A DNA stretch of 64,000 nucleotides from assembly GCF_000204055.1 (NCBI RefSeq), contig NW_006768766.1, positions 2,071,243 to 2,135,242 on the forward strand, in the 5' to 3' direction. Under the pieces are notes generated by a model. It was not told the DNA's origin. It was given only the letters and a program-made list of their open reading frames with translations, and ran no database searches. The translations under genes were made by a program, and so were the position numbers. Source of the stretch: Melampsora larici-populina 98AG31 (lineage: Eukaryota; Basidiomycota; Pucciniomycetes; Pucciniales; Melampsoraceae). This document shows positions 11,200-21,684 of the stretch, piece by piece; the stretch's first letter is position 1; each line of letters starts with the position of its first letter.

Positions 11200-12333
11200 T
11201 CAGAATTTCAATTCATCTAAAAGCTTCTTTGTCTCTTTTAACTCCCTCTCGTCAAACTTCCGAAGGTAGATCTTATAAGCGTCTGAGGACCATCTACCCG
11301 AAGTCTTTATCTCTTGCCTCGATCCCCCTAAATTCCATCTGAGCGACACACCACCTATACGAAAAGAGTGGCCATATAACAACTGTTTATTGGGCGATCT
11401 ACGGCTATTCCAAACTCTTCGGTAGTAATCGATAAGTCGAGATTTCATCCATACTAGGTTCTTGTCCCCATCCTTATGATTTAGAAGAAAAATTTGATCT
11501 TCTGGACGCCTAGGACAAAGGTCATGAAGGAGTCGGAGAGCTCTGACGGGGTCTAAACAAGATTTCTGGTCCTGAAGATGAATGTACTGGACCTCCCCCG
11601 GTTTGGCCGTCTTCGCCTCCAGAATTGCGATCGTCGCATACGACTTGTCTACACCCCATTCAACATCTTCCCAGGTCGGGAGTCTCTTCTTGGGATCATC
11701 AGACACCAGCTCCCCTAGTCTAGCAACCCCCCAGAAAGCTACTAGAGCTATCGTGGCCGCTACGATTTGTTGTTCACACTCCATATCGACGTTGTTCATC
11801 AAAGTCACCAAATCGGAGACCAGAACCGGCGGACGTCTCTTCTCCTTCTCAGCAAAACTAACTTCAACCATTCGAGAAGCTTTGATTAGGCGGACTAAAG
11901 TCGGATCCACTTTACTCGGAAATTCGCAACGATGAAACAAATGCCACACTTTGATGCCTGCCAAGTAAGTCTTGATGGTTGAAGACTTAACCGACTTGTC
12001 CTCTTCTGCACGGTCCTCTCCTTTCTTTGACACCCATACCACAAACTGAATTATCACATCCTCTGAAATCGGTAGAAGTTCTCTCTTATCTATCTTCTTC
12101 ACTACTGCGAATCGCTGTAACTTCACGACCGCCGAATTATAATGCCTTAGAGTCCCATCTGCCCAAGCCCCTCTCAGAAAATGTCTTTGAACTTCATCCA
12201 CAAACGAATTATCCACTCCCTCTGCATTACTTTTGAAAACCCCGTACGCCTTCAGTACTTTCTTCATATCGGCCTCGTTTATCGCAATGTGACCTCTGAT
12301 TGAAGTAGTAGACAAATTTTTCTTCCTAGGCAT
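11200..12333 (-). CDS. Tyrosine recombinase of the Ngaro-like element
   Basis: 377 residues from ATG at 12333. It should catalyse integration of the circular cDNA by strand exchange. Visible family features: arginine in FWGVARLGEL (R205), the box GHSFRIGG (H322, R325), W348 in SGRWSS at the usual His/Trp position, and Y356 in YKIYLRKF as the probable nucleophile. The N-terminal 150 residues look like a SAM-like core-binding domain. This ATG was chosen over TTG-type upstream starts because it overlaps the end of the RT-RNase H frame by 8 nt (ATGCCTAG), a compact arrangement. The frame is intact with all catalytic residues present, so this is the best preserved gene of the element. Confidence 0.88.
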   Translation of the reverse strand: MPRKKNLSTTSIRGHIAINEADMKKVLKAYGVFKSNAEGVDNSFVDEVQRHFLRGAWADGTLRHYNSAVVKLQRFAVVKKIDKRELLPISEDVIIQFVVWVSKKGEDRAEEDKSVKSSTIKTYLAGIKVWHLFHRCEFPSKVDPTLVRLIKASRMVEVSFAEKEKRRPPVLVSDLVTLMNNVDMECEQQIVAATIALVAFWGVARLGELVSDDPKKRLPTWEDVEWGVDKSYATIAILEAKTAKPGEVQYIHLQDQKSCLDPVRALRLLHDLCPRRPEDQIFLLNHKDGDKNLVWMKSRLIDYYRRVWNSRRSPNKQLLYGHSFRIGGVSLRWNLGGSRQEIKTSGRWSSDAYKIYLRKFDERELKETKKLLDELKF

Positions 12334-14271
12334 CCTGAATGAGACTCGGAGGGAAAGGTAGAGATACTTGGGACACGAGAGGACGAAGATCGCTTGGAAT
12401 TTCAATGATCACCTCATCAAACCACGCCTTATCCCCCTCGATTCCTCTTGACAAGTCGTCCGCTAGATTATTCTTGGACGTGACACGTCTCTGTTTGACG
12501 TTACCACCTAAAACAGTAAGTAGTCTCTGAATCTCTTTCCATTCATTATTGACTCTAACATCTTTAGACTTTCTGTTCCTTATCGCAGCCTCCGTTGTCG
12601 TATTATCCGTTTCGACCCAAAACGTACGGCCCCTGACTGGGACTACCTTCGCAAGGACCAGAAGGCCCAGACGGATTGTCACCGTCTCGGCCCAGGCAAT
12701 ATTACGGGATCCAGAAGAAAGACCTCTAACCGACCAATCCTTTTCCCACCTGAAGCAAGACCAATTCCTCCCAATAAGTACTCCAATCCTACAAAAGTTC
12801 CACCATTAGTATCTGTTATACCTTCCGCTCCGGTCTTCTTCCAGACTCACCCAAATGAGGATGAAGCATCCCCTACCCAACCCACTTCTTCTGGGACAGG
12901 GCTTGTTACTAACCTCCTGGATTCGAACGATTGCAGACAGAATTTCCACTCGGTCAGGTCTTTGATGACGTCCTCCGGGGCAGAGCGTCTCGCCTCCCAA
13001 TTGAACCATTCTTTCAACCACCGATAGATCGAGCATGTATATGCCGCCATATGAGGTACGATACAAACTGTATGTTGTAATCTACCCACAAACCGTTCTA
13101 CTTGAGAGAAACTCCAATCCTCAGATGGGTTCAAAAATTCCAGGACCTGTTTCAATCTCTCATCTAACTTCTGTTGAGGTAGTCTAACCGTATGATCTGC
13201 CCCGTTCCAGATGAAACCGAGGAATTTCTGCTCGGTTGAGAAGTCGTGGTTTTTCTCTTTGTTAGTTTTCACATCAAGAGAATTACTGAGGTCGGTGATG
13301 TCGTCTAGTGACACCTTGTCTCCTGGTCTTCGAAGGATGAGATTGTCATCAACCCACCTGAATATCATCGGGATATTCAGGAGCTTCATCATCAACGTCT
13401 TCCACGTCTCTGCTGGGGCCCCGAACACACCACAGCTCGCCACGCCCCCAAACCCCACTGCTAGGTCGATCCAGACTTTCCCTTCAAAATCCATAATGCA
13501 CAAATATTTTCTCTGCGATGGGTGTGTATGAAGCTGACGGTAAGCCTTTTCCCAGTCAAAAAGTGCCGCCTCCCACTCTCCAGGATTCTCGCTAAAGAAC
13601 TTGGCTACTAACTTAAAGTCGTCCCAGTTCGTACTGTAGTTTCGTTTGTTGACGAATGAATTTACGGATGGAACTACTGGTTCTGAATTCTTCAAGGCTT
13701 TACCTTTCCTCCCTCTTCTCTTCGCCGACCGTTTCTTGGGGAAAGACAAGTCATTTATAAGCCGTATCGACCCATCCCCATTAACGGCACTCCCCATCGG
13801 ATTAGTACGGAAAAATCCGAATTTTTCATACACCTGCTCGTGAGTAAACGGTCCTATTATCCTCCCCGCTCTTGCCTCCTTCTTCAATGTGTTAACAATC
13901 TTCTCCTTCACATACAGAGCCGAACCATGATTAGGTGGTGAGACCCAACGTTTGCCTTCAATCACATGCTGTGGAATACCCAGACAGAAACCGTGGCGGA
14001 ACCCGTCGATGATATACGGGATATCCTCATCTAGACCTACCTTCTTCATCAGCCTCTCCCACACAGCCAGCATATTTGGCTCGGAGCCAAAAATCCGAGG
14101 ATTCCTCGGACTCTGACTCTGAGTTAACCCCCATCCGAGGATCCAATCCGAGGCAATGGCCAGGGCCAACATTTGCCTCGGAATTAGCCCTTGGGTGCCC
14201 TTTTCCTCGGGGGCGCCGTCCGAGGACTCCTCGGACGTTTGTCTCCGAGCCAAATATGCTGGCAGTGCCAT
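12326..14271 (-). CDS. Reverse transcriptase-RNase H of the Ngaro-like element, with an intron
   Basis: Coding segments 12851-14271 and 12326-12788, joined by a 62-nt intron 12789-12850 (donor GTGAGT, acceptor TTTTGTAG). The splice joins SSSFG to IGVLIG in frame. RT motifs: SIRLINDLSF, ALFDWEKAYRQL and the catalytic RWVDDNLI. RNase H begins at VGWVGDASS, crosses the intron and continues with WVETDNTTTEAAI and NNLADDLSRG. Its stop overlaps the recombinase ATG. The N-terminal part (about 14067-14271) is formed by a palindromic insertion, so the true start upstream is uncertain. RT copies the element RNA into cDNA. Without splicing the frame would stop in the middle of RNase H. Confidence 0.8.
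12789..12850 (-). other. Spliceosomal intron inside the RNase H region
   Basis: 62 nt with GTGAGT donor at 12850, an ACTAAT branch-like motif and TTTTGTAG acceptor at 12789-12790. Removal restores the RNase H frame exactly and preserves the D-containing start of the domain. Position and phase are read directly from the sequence; splicing itself is inferred. Confidence 0.75.
14066..14267. repeat. Palindromic insertion within the pol 5' region
   Basis: Arms 14066-14115 and 14216-14267 are inverted copies around GCCAGCATATTTGGCTCGGAG. They contain small palindromes of the form TCCGAGGA-TCCTCGGA. The RT frame stays open through it, so part of the predicted N-terminus is encoded by the palindrome. 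Probably a foldback or MITE insertion. Confidence 0.6.
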
Positions 14272-14791
14272 TCCTCGATATTCATGTCACTCTTCACCGG
14301 TCCTGGCCAGTCATCTGCAACCTCCACTTTGTATGTCTTCCTTTGGTTTAATGGCAGAATCAACTTGGACTTGTTTCTCCCGGTATACCAATGCTGGAAC
14401 ATCAGACTCTGAAGACTCATCTGAATCTTCTTCTGTGGAACAGGCGGTCTTGATCTCACTCTCAACTTGGATAGGCTCTGACCCGTCTCTCGACATTTGA
14501 ACGGAAGGTGCATTTCTAAACCTAGTCTAAAAAGACCCAGAGGTACAGATTCAATTTCAGGACTAATTATGCGTCATAGTTATAGTCTATCTAACCAACA
14601 TGGAATCCAAATGCATCATACCAGAACCCCCCCCCCAATTCCCAACATCGACAACCGGATTCAACCCAACCGAAGAATGCCATAGCCCACAACCATCCAT
14701 CAAACCCCAAGGACCCACCAAAGATGACAACAAAGAAAAACAGAAGGCTACCATCAGAAACTCTCTCTTCAAGACGAATCTCCAACACCAC

Positions 14792-16996
14792 TCACCGGTC
14801 TCCTGGGCCGAACCCTTTTTGGTTCTTCTTCCCAGCCTTACCAGAGCCTGACGCTACATTACTCGCGTGCTGCTGGCCCATGGTGACCCAATCTTTCCCC
14901 CCGCTGAAGTCTCTCTTCTGCGTCTGGTTGGCGTTAGACGCGATCTGGGAGTTGGATGGTTTAGAGTACCTCGGTCTTCCTCTATTACCTCCTCGTTGTT
15001 TCTTGTTCTGACTCCAACTCTGCTTCAAGTTGCCTTCCAGCGAATCATCCGATTGTACCCTGGCTTTTGATTTTGACCCAGAAACCGACTCCACCTCTTG
15101 TCCCGTCATGAAGTCGAACCCAAACTTCGGCTGGCCAACAGCGTACGGATTTCCTTTACATTTCAGGTCGCCGGCCGTCTGGGCGTCCCACCTAGCATCC
15201 TCCTCCGCTACTTTCTCCAGACCCTTGGGAAGAACTACCTCATCCACCTTCAGCTTCTTCCCACTCGCTGACGTATCCGACCGAACTCTGAAAGTCACCG
15301 CTTGAATTGCTAGATGGTATCGTAGACCTACCATCCAACACTTATGCCTTCTCGCGATTTCACTGACTATCTCCTTGTGTTTTTCCACATATGTTGCATA
15401 GTTGTGGTACTTGTACCGTTCAGTCGCGTATCGGTACTCCAAGTCGCAGGCTAGAATGAATTCGCCGTAAGTCATCTGGCGTTCTAACTCTTCTCTCGAC
15501 TGCATATGACTATCCCACTTCATCCGACCGATTTTCGTTTTGCAAGTGGTCTTGTACGCATCAATATAGGAGGCATCGAAAACGGAAAGAGGGACATAGT
15601 ATTTCATTCGACGGAAATTCTTCTCCCATTGTATCGGTAAATCAGGAAGGTTGAAACCAGACAAAGATTTAAAGGTGAAGACCATCGGTTTCTTCCTCTC
15701 GCTCTGTTCTTTGTCCTCCTTCGAAGAAGCAGATTCATCTGACGAATCCTTCCCCAATGAAGACAAAGATGAACCCCAAAATTAACCGTGCTCAGAGTCG
15801 TCGTCTTTCTGGTCCGACGAAGACGGGGAAGACTCATCTGAAGATGATGAACGTGAGTGTTTGTTCTTCCTACTCGTCTTCTTTCCCTTCCCTTTCTTCC
15901 CCTTCCCCTTCTTTCCATTCTTTCCTTCTTCTTTCTCTTTCTCCTTCTCCTCCATCTTCCTTTTCTTCTTCTTCGCCTCTAAATCCTCCAATTCTGATTG
16001 TAAGACATCTAGTTCCTTGCGAAGTCTCTTCACATCCTTGCCTTTCCCCGACTTGACCTTCTCCACCAAGCGGTCCATTAAGGAATTGACCGTTTTCCTG
16101 CCCAACAACCCTGATGCCTGCAAGGCCTTTGAACTCGACGGGTGTGTGCTCTTCTTCAACGAGTCTCGAGCGATCCCTACCGAACAGGACAGAAGTAGAA
16201 CACGTTTCAGTCACTTCTCCTTTTGACCCACAGCTGCGACAATCACTGGAGCTGGATCTTCCTCTGCTACAACAGGGACCTGTTCCCCGGAGCCAACACT
16301 CGAAGTGACGGAAGGACTAGGGGAGGGAGTACGACTCTTCAACCTGGAAGTGACCCTTCAGGTCTTCCATATCTCGGAGCGACAAGGCGCTACAACAAGA
16401 GCTCCCCATTGGTAACCTCGATTTCTACTAAAGCCAAACCCAAGACGATCTACAAACTCACTTTGGTCTTTTTCTATCAAGGACTGATCCAACTTCTTCT
16501 TCTTATTTGACGGCTCCTCCTCCGAAGATTCCCCTGCGGAAATCTTTCTCTCTTTCCCCTTATCCAGCTTGGGTTCGAGAGTGTTGCGCCTAACCAACTT
16601 CTGTTCATACAAGAATGACTCCAAAACTGAGCCGGAAGAATCAGACCCCGAATTGCTCTTGGTTTCACTTGATTCGTCGTCGGCGTCTACTGGAGCGCCT
16701 TCTAGCTCATCTACCTCCTCTTCATCTTCAACACCCTCTTCACCACCTTCAATCAACTCTCTTTGGCCTTCTTCCATCTCTTGCGTCGCGATAGCTTGAG
16801 GTGGGTCGAGGTTTGTTTGGTCCGAACATCCTTGAGGAGCAATTCTTGACTCGGCTCTCTTCCGTCTCCTTTCGGCCTGCTCTAGCGCCTTGGCCGCATC
16901 TGCCCTCTTCTTCTCTTCTGCTTTCTTAATAGCCTGTAACATACTCGGTGATTTGTAATTGATGTTTTCCTTCTTTAGTTTCAGCTGTCGCCACAT
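14792..16996 (-). pseudogene. Gag-like gene of the Ngaro-like element, interrupted
   Basis: Three open segments on the minus strand: 16996-16358 (212 codons, begins MWRQLKLKKEN, Lys/Glu-rich), 16159-15782 (Lys-rich coiled coil such as LRKELDVLQSELEDLEAKKK, then Ser-rich) and 15766-14792. The last carries a globular part with MKYYVPLSVFDASYIDAYK and a basic, Gly/Asn/Gln-rich tail. The second and third are in the same frame and separated by a single TAA at 15779-15781. The first and second are in different frames and may be joined by an unmapped intron. This matches the position of Gag in Ngaro elements; the sequence has no zinc knuckle. Whether the TAA is a real lesion or removed in RNA is open. 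Confidence 0.6.
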
Positions 16997-17079
16997 TCAG
17001 AAAGTTGGAAACCCCTTTTTTTTTTTTTTTTTGGAAATCAAAAACTGTTGTCTTGTTACGATTAGGTATATGTATATAT

Positions 17080-17347
17080 TTTTTAAAGCGAAGAAGATCT
17101 ATCTATGAGGATCAGTGAGGATCAGAGAGATCTTGAGGAGCGGATGACGGAAGGAATATTTGGGTGGTGGAGTGAGAAGAGTAAAAACTCTGATTCTCCC
17201 TGTATCCACCACCCGAAACTCACTTGACCTGTGACATGTGTGCTTTGTCTGTCACAGGTTGCAACTTCCTCTATCCGCACCTCTGCTTTATTCACCACAC
17301 GGAAATGGAATTATGTGTACCTCCGCAAGCTCTGGGAACACTGGCAA
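17080..17347 (-). repeat. Split direct repeat A1 (5' terminal)
   Basis: 268 bp identical by eye to A2 at 10268-10535. It marks the 5' end of the element on the minus strand and would contain the promoter. Confidence 0.85.
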
Positions 17348-17593
17348 CTCTATACAGTGCACAACCCTATCCCACAATCCCATTCAATGACTCTTTACCT
17401 TTGAATAGGAGAAAACCAAAGAGTTGTCTTAGCTTACTGTCACATTTCCATGTATCAAAAAAACTACCCATGTAGCATACTCAGCATAACAATAGAAAGA
17501 AAATCAAAAAGGATCAAAACCATGGATTTCTGAGAGTTGATGATCCTCATGTCACACATGATTTTCTCAATACTATGAATACAAACTCACTTT

Positions 17594-18200
17594 TCGGGAG
17601 AGACCTCGGGATTTGGATTGAGATCGCATGGGTCCTTGTGGCACTGTGAGTCATGCTTGTGTGGGAATAAGTATGCTTGCCGGTGTCTAGTATTGGGCTG
17701 ATTGTCAAGGTGACTTACTGATAAATGAAAGTCCCTTGTCTTCAAGTCAATGTCTTGCTGATCCATATCTATCACCAATATGAGTTGTTCATTGTCGCTT
17801 GTAGGTTCCAATCATATTGTCAACCTGACCCCATCTTAGTCATGAAAATTCACCAAATTTGGACCTGTACTGTTCTGTCAAATCCTTAGCAGTAGCTGTC
17901 GTTGGTGCGTGCTTTGCTTTAGACACACTTACTGATAGAGCTGCGCGTCTTTCTTGGACACTTGAAACCATGATTCTGAACAAAGCTGGCTGAATTCAGT
18001 CGTCACATATGATAAGACGAGTCCAAATGGAACATCGACACCAATGAGACGTGGAGCCAGCCTTGTTGTGGGGTTACCCCTGTAACAGAGGTCTCTGATC
18101 TTGGATGGCAACGATTATGTTCAATTACCATGATACTACCTTGGTATACACATAGGGAAAGACTGATGAGATAATGACACTTTAAGCAATGCAAAAAAAC
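17594..18200 (-). other. Possible exons of an unrecognised minus-strand gene
   Basis: Two open segments end at good donors: one around 18050-17939 (PTTRLAPRLIGVDVPFGLVL...) ending CTATCA|GTAAGT, and one around 17799-17596 (DNEQLILVIDMDQQ...) ending GAAAA|GTGAGT. Joining the first to an acceptor at TACAAG keeps the frame. No start, end or family could be established. It could equally be a decayed gene. Confidence 0.22.
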
Positions 18201-18577
18201 GCCGGGTAGTCAGCCAAGCTGCTTATTGTCTTGGGAATCAAATCAGTAAAGGATACCTGCGCCTTGATCAAATCATCCGAAGCCCTACGTCTAATTCAAC
18301 TGGAAGTTTTCACTTTATGATCACATAATATTGTCCGGTGATACCCGAGCGCAGATCTCATGATTATAGGAATGTTCACCGTGGGCTGCTCATGAGAGGG
18401 AAATTTTGAAATCTACATTTAATTTGCTCTTGAATTTGACGCAATGCACTTCAACAGAGCCAACTTTAATCGACCACCCGTTCAATATGATCGAGTGTTG
18501 AGCTTCTTTTGTGGCTGGATCCAAGGATCACGTTTCCATGCGCAAACTAGAGAAGGGGGGAGAGACGTTTGGATCTC

Positions 18578-19546
18578 GGAAAAGTGTTGTCAGCCCTAGG
18601 TACATATGTATGTACCTAAAGACTAACTTGTAACATATATAACCACTTTCAGACAACTAATTACATGTACATAAAGCTTACAAAACATATGTAACTTGTA
18701 ATAAATCATATACACTTATTAATTACATATACATACACATTTAAAATGATACGTAATATGTAATTATATATCAATTACACCTCATAACTCAGTGTCAAGA
18801 GTTAAAGAAGCTTATATTACATATTACATATAACACGTATATGTAATTAAGTATTATTAGAAATAATCCCAAATAATAATAATAATCAAACCCTAAACCA
18901 AAGTAGGGATGTAAACAAATCTCACCACAGTTAGGTTTGGAGAGGAGAGTATATAAACCCCTCCTCTCTCAGCCTTGGGAGATTTCCCCCCAAGCTTTTA
19001 TTACACACTACTTTTAAGAACAATTAAAGTTCTACTGAAGTAACATCAAGAGTCTTATAAATATAAGACTAGTGATATCTTCATTACTTTAATCAGTTCC
19101 TTGATTAAAAGTAAGTAATACTCTTCACTCTCCCCTGGATCCTCTACTACCCCTAAGTAGAACTCTAATAGGTTGGTGACCATATAACAACCCAAGGTTG
19201 GTGACCATAGAACAACCCAGGTTGGTGACCATATAATAACCCAAGGTTGGTGACCATAAGAACAACCCAGGGTTAGTGACCATAGAACAACTAGTCTAGT
19301 GAACTTCATCCCACTCTTTAATCTGTCACTAGAAGATTAAAGGAAGGGCTAGGATCCACCCTTCACACTTTATAAACATTTCATTAACTTCCATTTCTCA
19401 TCCCTTTCCTTTGTTTATAATTCTTTGTAACTACTTTTATATTTGAAATATAATCATAATTACTTGAATTATAAGACCCACCTTGCCCAATTAGTGATCC
19501 TTGAGTACTCAAAAGAGTAACCAACCCTCACAAGTGTTGTGTCTTA
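18578..19546 (+). repeat. Possible solo LTR or retroelement fragment
   Basis: AT-rich stretch starting TGTTGTCAGCC and ending GTGTCTTACA. It contains a TATA-like GAGAGTATATAAACCCC near 18945-18962 followed by a CT-rich leader, and a tandem repeat near the middle. The sequence after it (TTTGGGACAG...CAGAGCTTC) is only vaguely primer-site-like, and no target duplication was found, so this is tentative. Confidence 0.3.
19171..19290 (+). repeat. 25-bp tandem repeat, five copies
   Basis: Unit GGTTGGTGACCATA followed by AACAACCCA starts at 19171, 19196, 19220, 19245 and 19271 with small differences (the last has GGTTAGTGACC). It lies between the putative LTR promoter and F3. Confidence 0.85.
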
Positions 19547-19660
19547 CATTTGGGACAGTCATCAGATTCAGAGCTTCTTGATCTTTTGATATACACCTTT
19601 TTGTATACGAGTTTATATTTTCATAGGTTTGAGTTGGATTAATGAAGACCCAGCTAATTT

Positions 19661-21226
19661 TCATCCATGATTATCTTCATAGGACATTACATATTCGCGA
19701 AGCTTTGCATTTAGGTCATCTGGAAAAGACTTGAATTTGATTCCTTTAGACTTACAAGTTTGTTCCAATAATGTTAATTTAGAATTCAAAACTGAGCTAA
19801 GGGGATAATTGTTACGTTCTATGTGAAAAGTGATGACTTCGAGACTAGGGAGAACATTAGTGGTGACAAAATTTGAAAGTTCCGAAATTTGAGCAAATAC
19901 ATTATCTGAGAAATCGTACAATGGATTGTAATAATATGCAAGATAACGAAGATTTTTGCAAGCAGCAAAACAGTGGATATAGTAGAATACCCGATGTAAC
20001 CACAGAGTCAAACCTGTTAACGCCGGGAGAGCAAGTTGATTTTGCTTCAGGTCAAAGTCTGCAGACCCAACTGATGGTCGGTCATTTTGTTCATCAAATT
20101 TGAGCTCAAGATGAGTTAGTCGAGGTGCACAAGTATTGAGGAAAAGAATTTGTGATACACAAAGTGGTCGACAATCTCGGATCATAAGATTGACTAGTTG
20201 AGGAGGAGCTTTATAACATCTCCAGATATTGGCATCCATGTCATGGACTTCCTTGAGAATCAGGTGTTTGAGGGCCTTGAGGTTAGAAAGACAGCCAGGA
20301 AGGCGACGAATGTCATGTCTATTTCTAGCCGAGACGTTCACGAGCTCAAGTGATTCAAGGTGTACTAACTTCATGATGGTTTTAGCAAAGGACTGTACCA
20401 GTACGGATGCGTAGGGCGCTTGGATCTTGAGATGTCGAAGACGTCGTAGGACAGGCACTATCAAGGTAAAGTAGTGACAGAAGTAAGATGCTTCAAGTGA
20501 ATCGGGAGATCGTGCTTGCACCGAATCAGAAGAGTTTGATAATACATGATCAGAACTGACTGGAAATGTGAGATGGAGGTTGGTAAGGTTTTCACAAAGA
20601 GAAAGCATTGTGAAGACATTTTCAGGACAAATTCCAAATTGTGTGTCATACACTTGCGTCGGATCGTCGAGGTACTCAGAAGCCATAACAGCTAGATTGT
20701 CAGAATGAAAACAATCAACTTCTAAATAGTCCTTATCTTCCTCAATGAACTTGTATCGGTTAAAATCCCAAGATTGATGTGTGGATTGGGGTTGAATTGT
20801 GTATCTGGCATTCCTGATGTCAGGTCGGGCATGTGGATCGTCATACCATTCAGATCTTAACCCAAACTCTAGTGTTTTGACATGGTGCCCATTCCGTGGT
20901 AAAATTTCCTCCGTCCAGAGGGACATTGGACAAGATATTCGAGTCGGAAACCGGAGAGACTAGGAGACCCCAGTGAAGGAAGTAAAAGAGGGATGATCTC
21001 ATTATCAGTAATATGTTCCATCAATGAGCCAAATACTACTCACTTTCCATATGATAGGTTGACACATTTTATAAAATTTACAATTGACGACCGAAAGTCT
21101 GTGATTCTCTTAAGCTTTACTTTCATCATCATCTAAAAGGTATCCTATAATATGAAGGGTGATTTCATCCAGCATAGATATTAGGTCTTTGGTAGCGGGA
21201 ACTTCTTTTGCTTGTTTTCGGCCCAT
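19661..21226 (-). pseudogene. F-box/LRR-like locus F3 with a broken F-box exon
   Basis: Exon 2 (19661-20959) is open for 432 residues with the family start PMSLWTEEILPRNGHHVKT and leucine-rich segments (LVHLESLELVNVS, LKALKHLILKEV). Exon 1 remnant 21044-21226 starts MGRKQAKEVPATKD and keeps MLDEITLHIIGYLLDDDESKA and the terminal MCQPIIWK. It has an in-frame TAA after ESKA and has lost about 40 codons, including the conserved SPIM block. The intron (20960-21043, 84 nt, GTGAGT) is preserved. The F-box consensus LP is also gone (MLDEI). Either the gene is dead, or exon 2 is expressed alone from ATG 20926 as an LRR-only protein. Closest relative in the window is pseudogene F4. Confidence 0.65.
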
Positions 21227-21459
21227 CTCGATCAATTCTTGTGCGCTGAAGTCCATCGGCAGCGTAACTTGAACGGAACCAGTGGTTTAATTAGTGTTTG
21301 GTTTCATGAAGCTTTGATGTTGCTTCTTTGCCGATCTGCTTTGCTTCGATTTGAAGACTCATCATCAGCAACTTTTTCCAAATACATACTGTCTAAAACC
21401 CGAGTGAAAACCGGTTTTGGACTGATTAAGTCCAAATGGAGGGAAACCCAAAGTAGACC

Positions 21460-21684
21460 TCAAAATAATAACAGAAGAGAACAGCAAACAAGCTTCCCTT
21501 TTCCTAATGCTTTCCTGCCACTACTCTCATGACCTCTTCCTCCACAACAACAAGCTGAATGACCTGCACCTCCACACTTAAGACAAAATCTTTTTTCTAC
21601 TCTCCAAAGATCATCCTCGGACAATATGTAGTTGGTTGATATCTTTGATTGTAGCCATTGAAGCACATTCAGGTTGCCATACAA
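21460..21684 (-). pseudogene. Isolated CCHC zinc-knuckle fragment
   Basis: Short open frame containing CLKCGGAGHSACCC, an exact C-x2-C-x4-H-x4-C zinc knuckle as in retroelement Gag proteins, preceded by a helical LQWLQSKISTNYILSEDDLWRVEKR. It has no ATG-supported upstream gene and no flanking pol motifs. Likely a leftover of a retrotransposon gag gene next to F3. Confidence 0.4.

Larger units (their letters stand above)
9887..17347 (-). mobile_element. Ngaro-like tyrosine-recombinase retrotransposon with split direct repeats
   Basis: Read on the minus strand the order is repeat A1 (17347-17080), gag-like ORFs, RT-RNase H, tyrosine recombinase, then B1 (10816-10536), A2 (10535-10268) and B2 (10267-9887). 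This A1...B1A2B2 arrangement is the split-direct-repeat layout of Ngaro and PAT elements of the DIRS order. Those elements integrate by a tyrosine recombinase rather than an integrase and leave no target duplication; none is seen here. No methyltransferase-like ORF was found, which favours Ngaro over DIRS1. A1 and A2 read as identical over 268 bp and B1/B2 differ at few sites, so the insertion looks young, although gag carries at least one in-frame stop. Confidence 0.85.

Noticed and set aside
15757..16799. Ser/Phe-rich plus-strand ORFs
   Set aside because: Shadows of the Lys/Glu-rich gag frames on the other strand.
18578..19546. Full LTR retrotransposon at the putative solo LTR
   Set aside because: No gag-pol sequence follows and no second LTR was found in the window.
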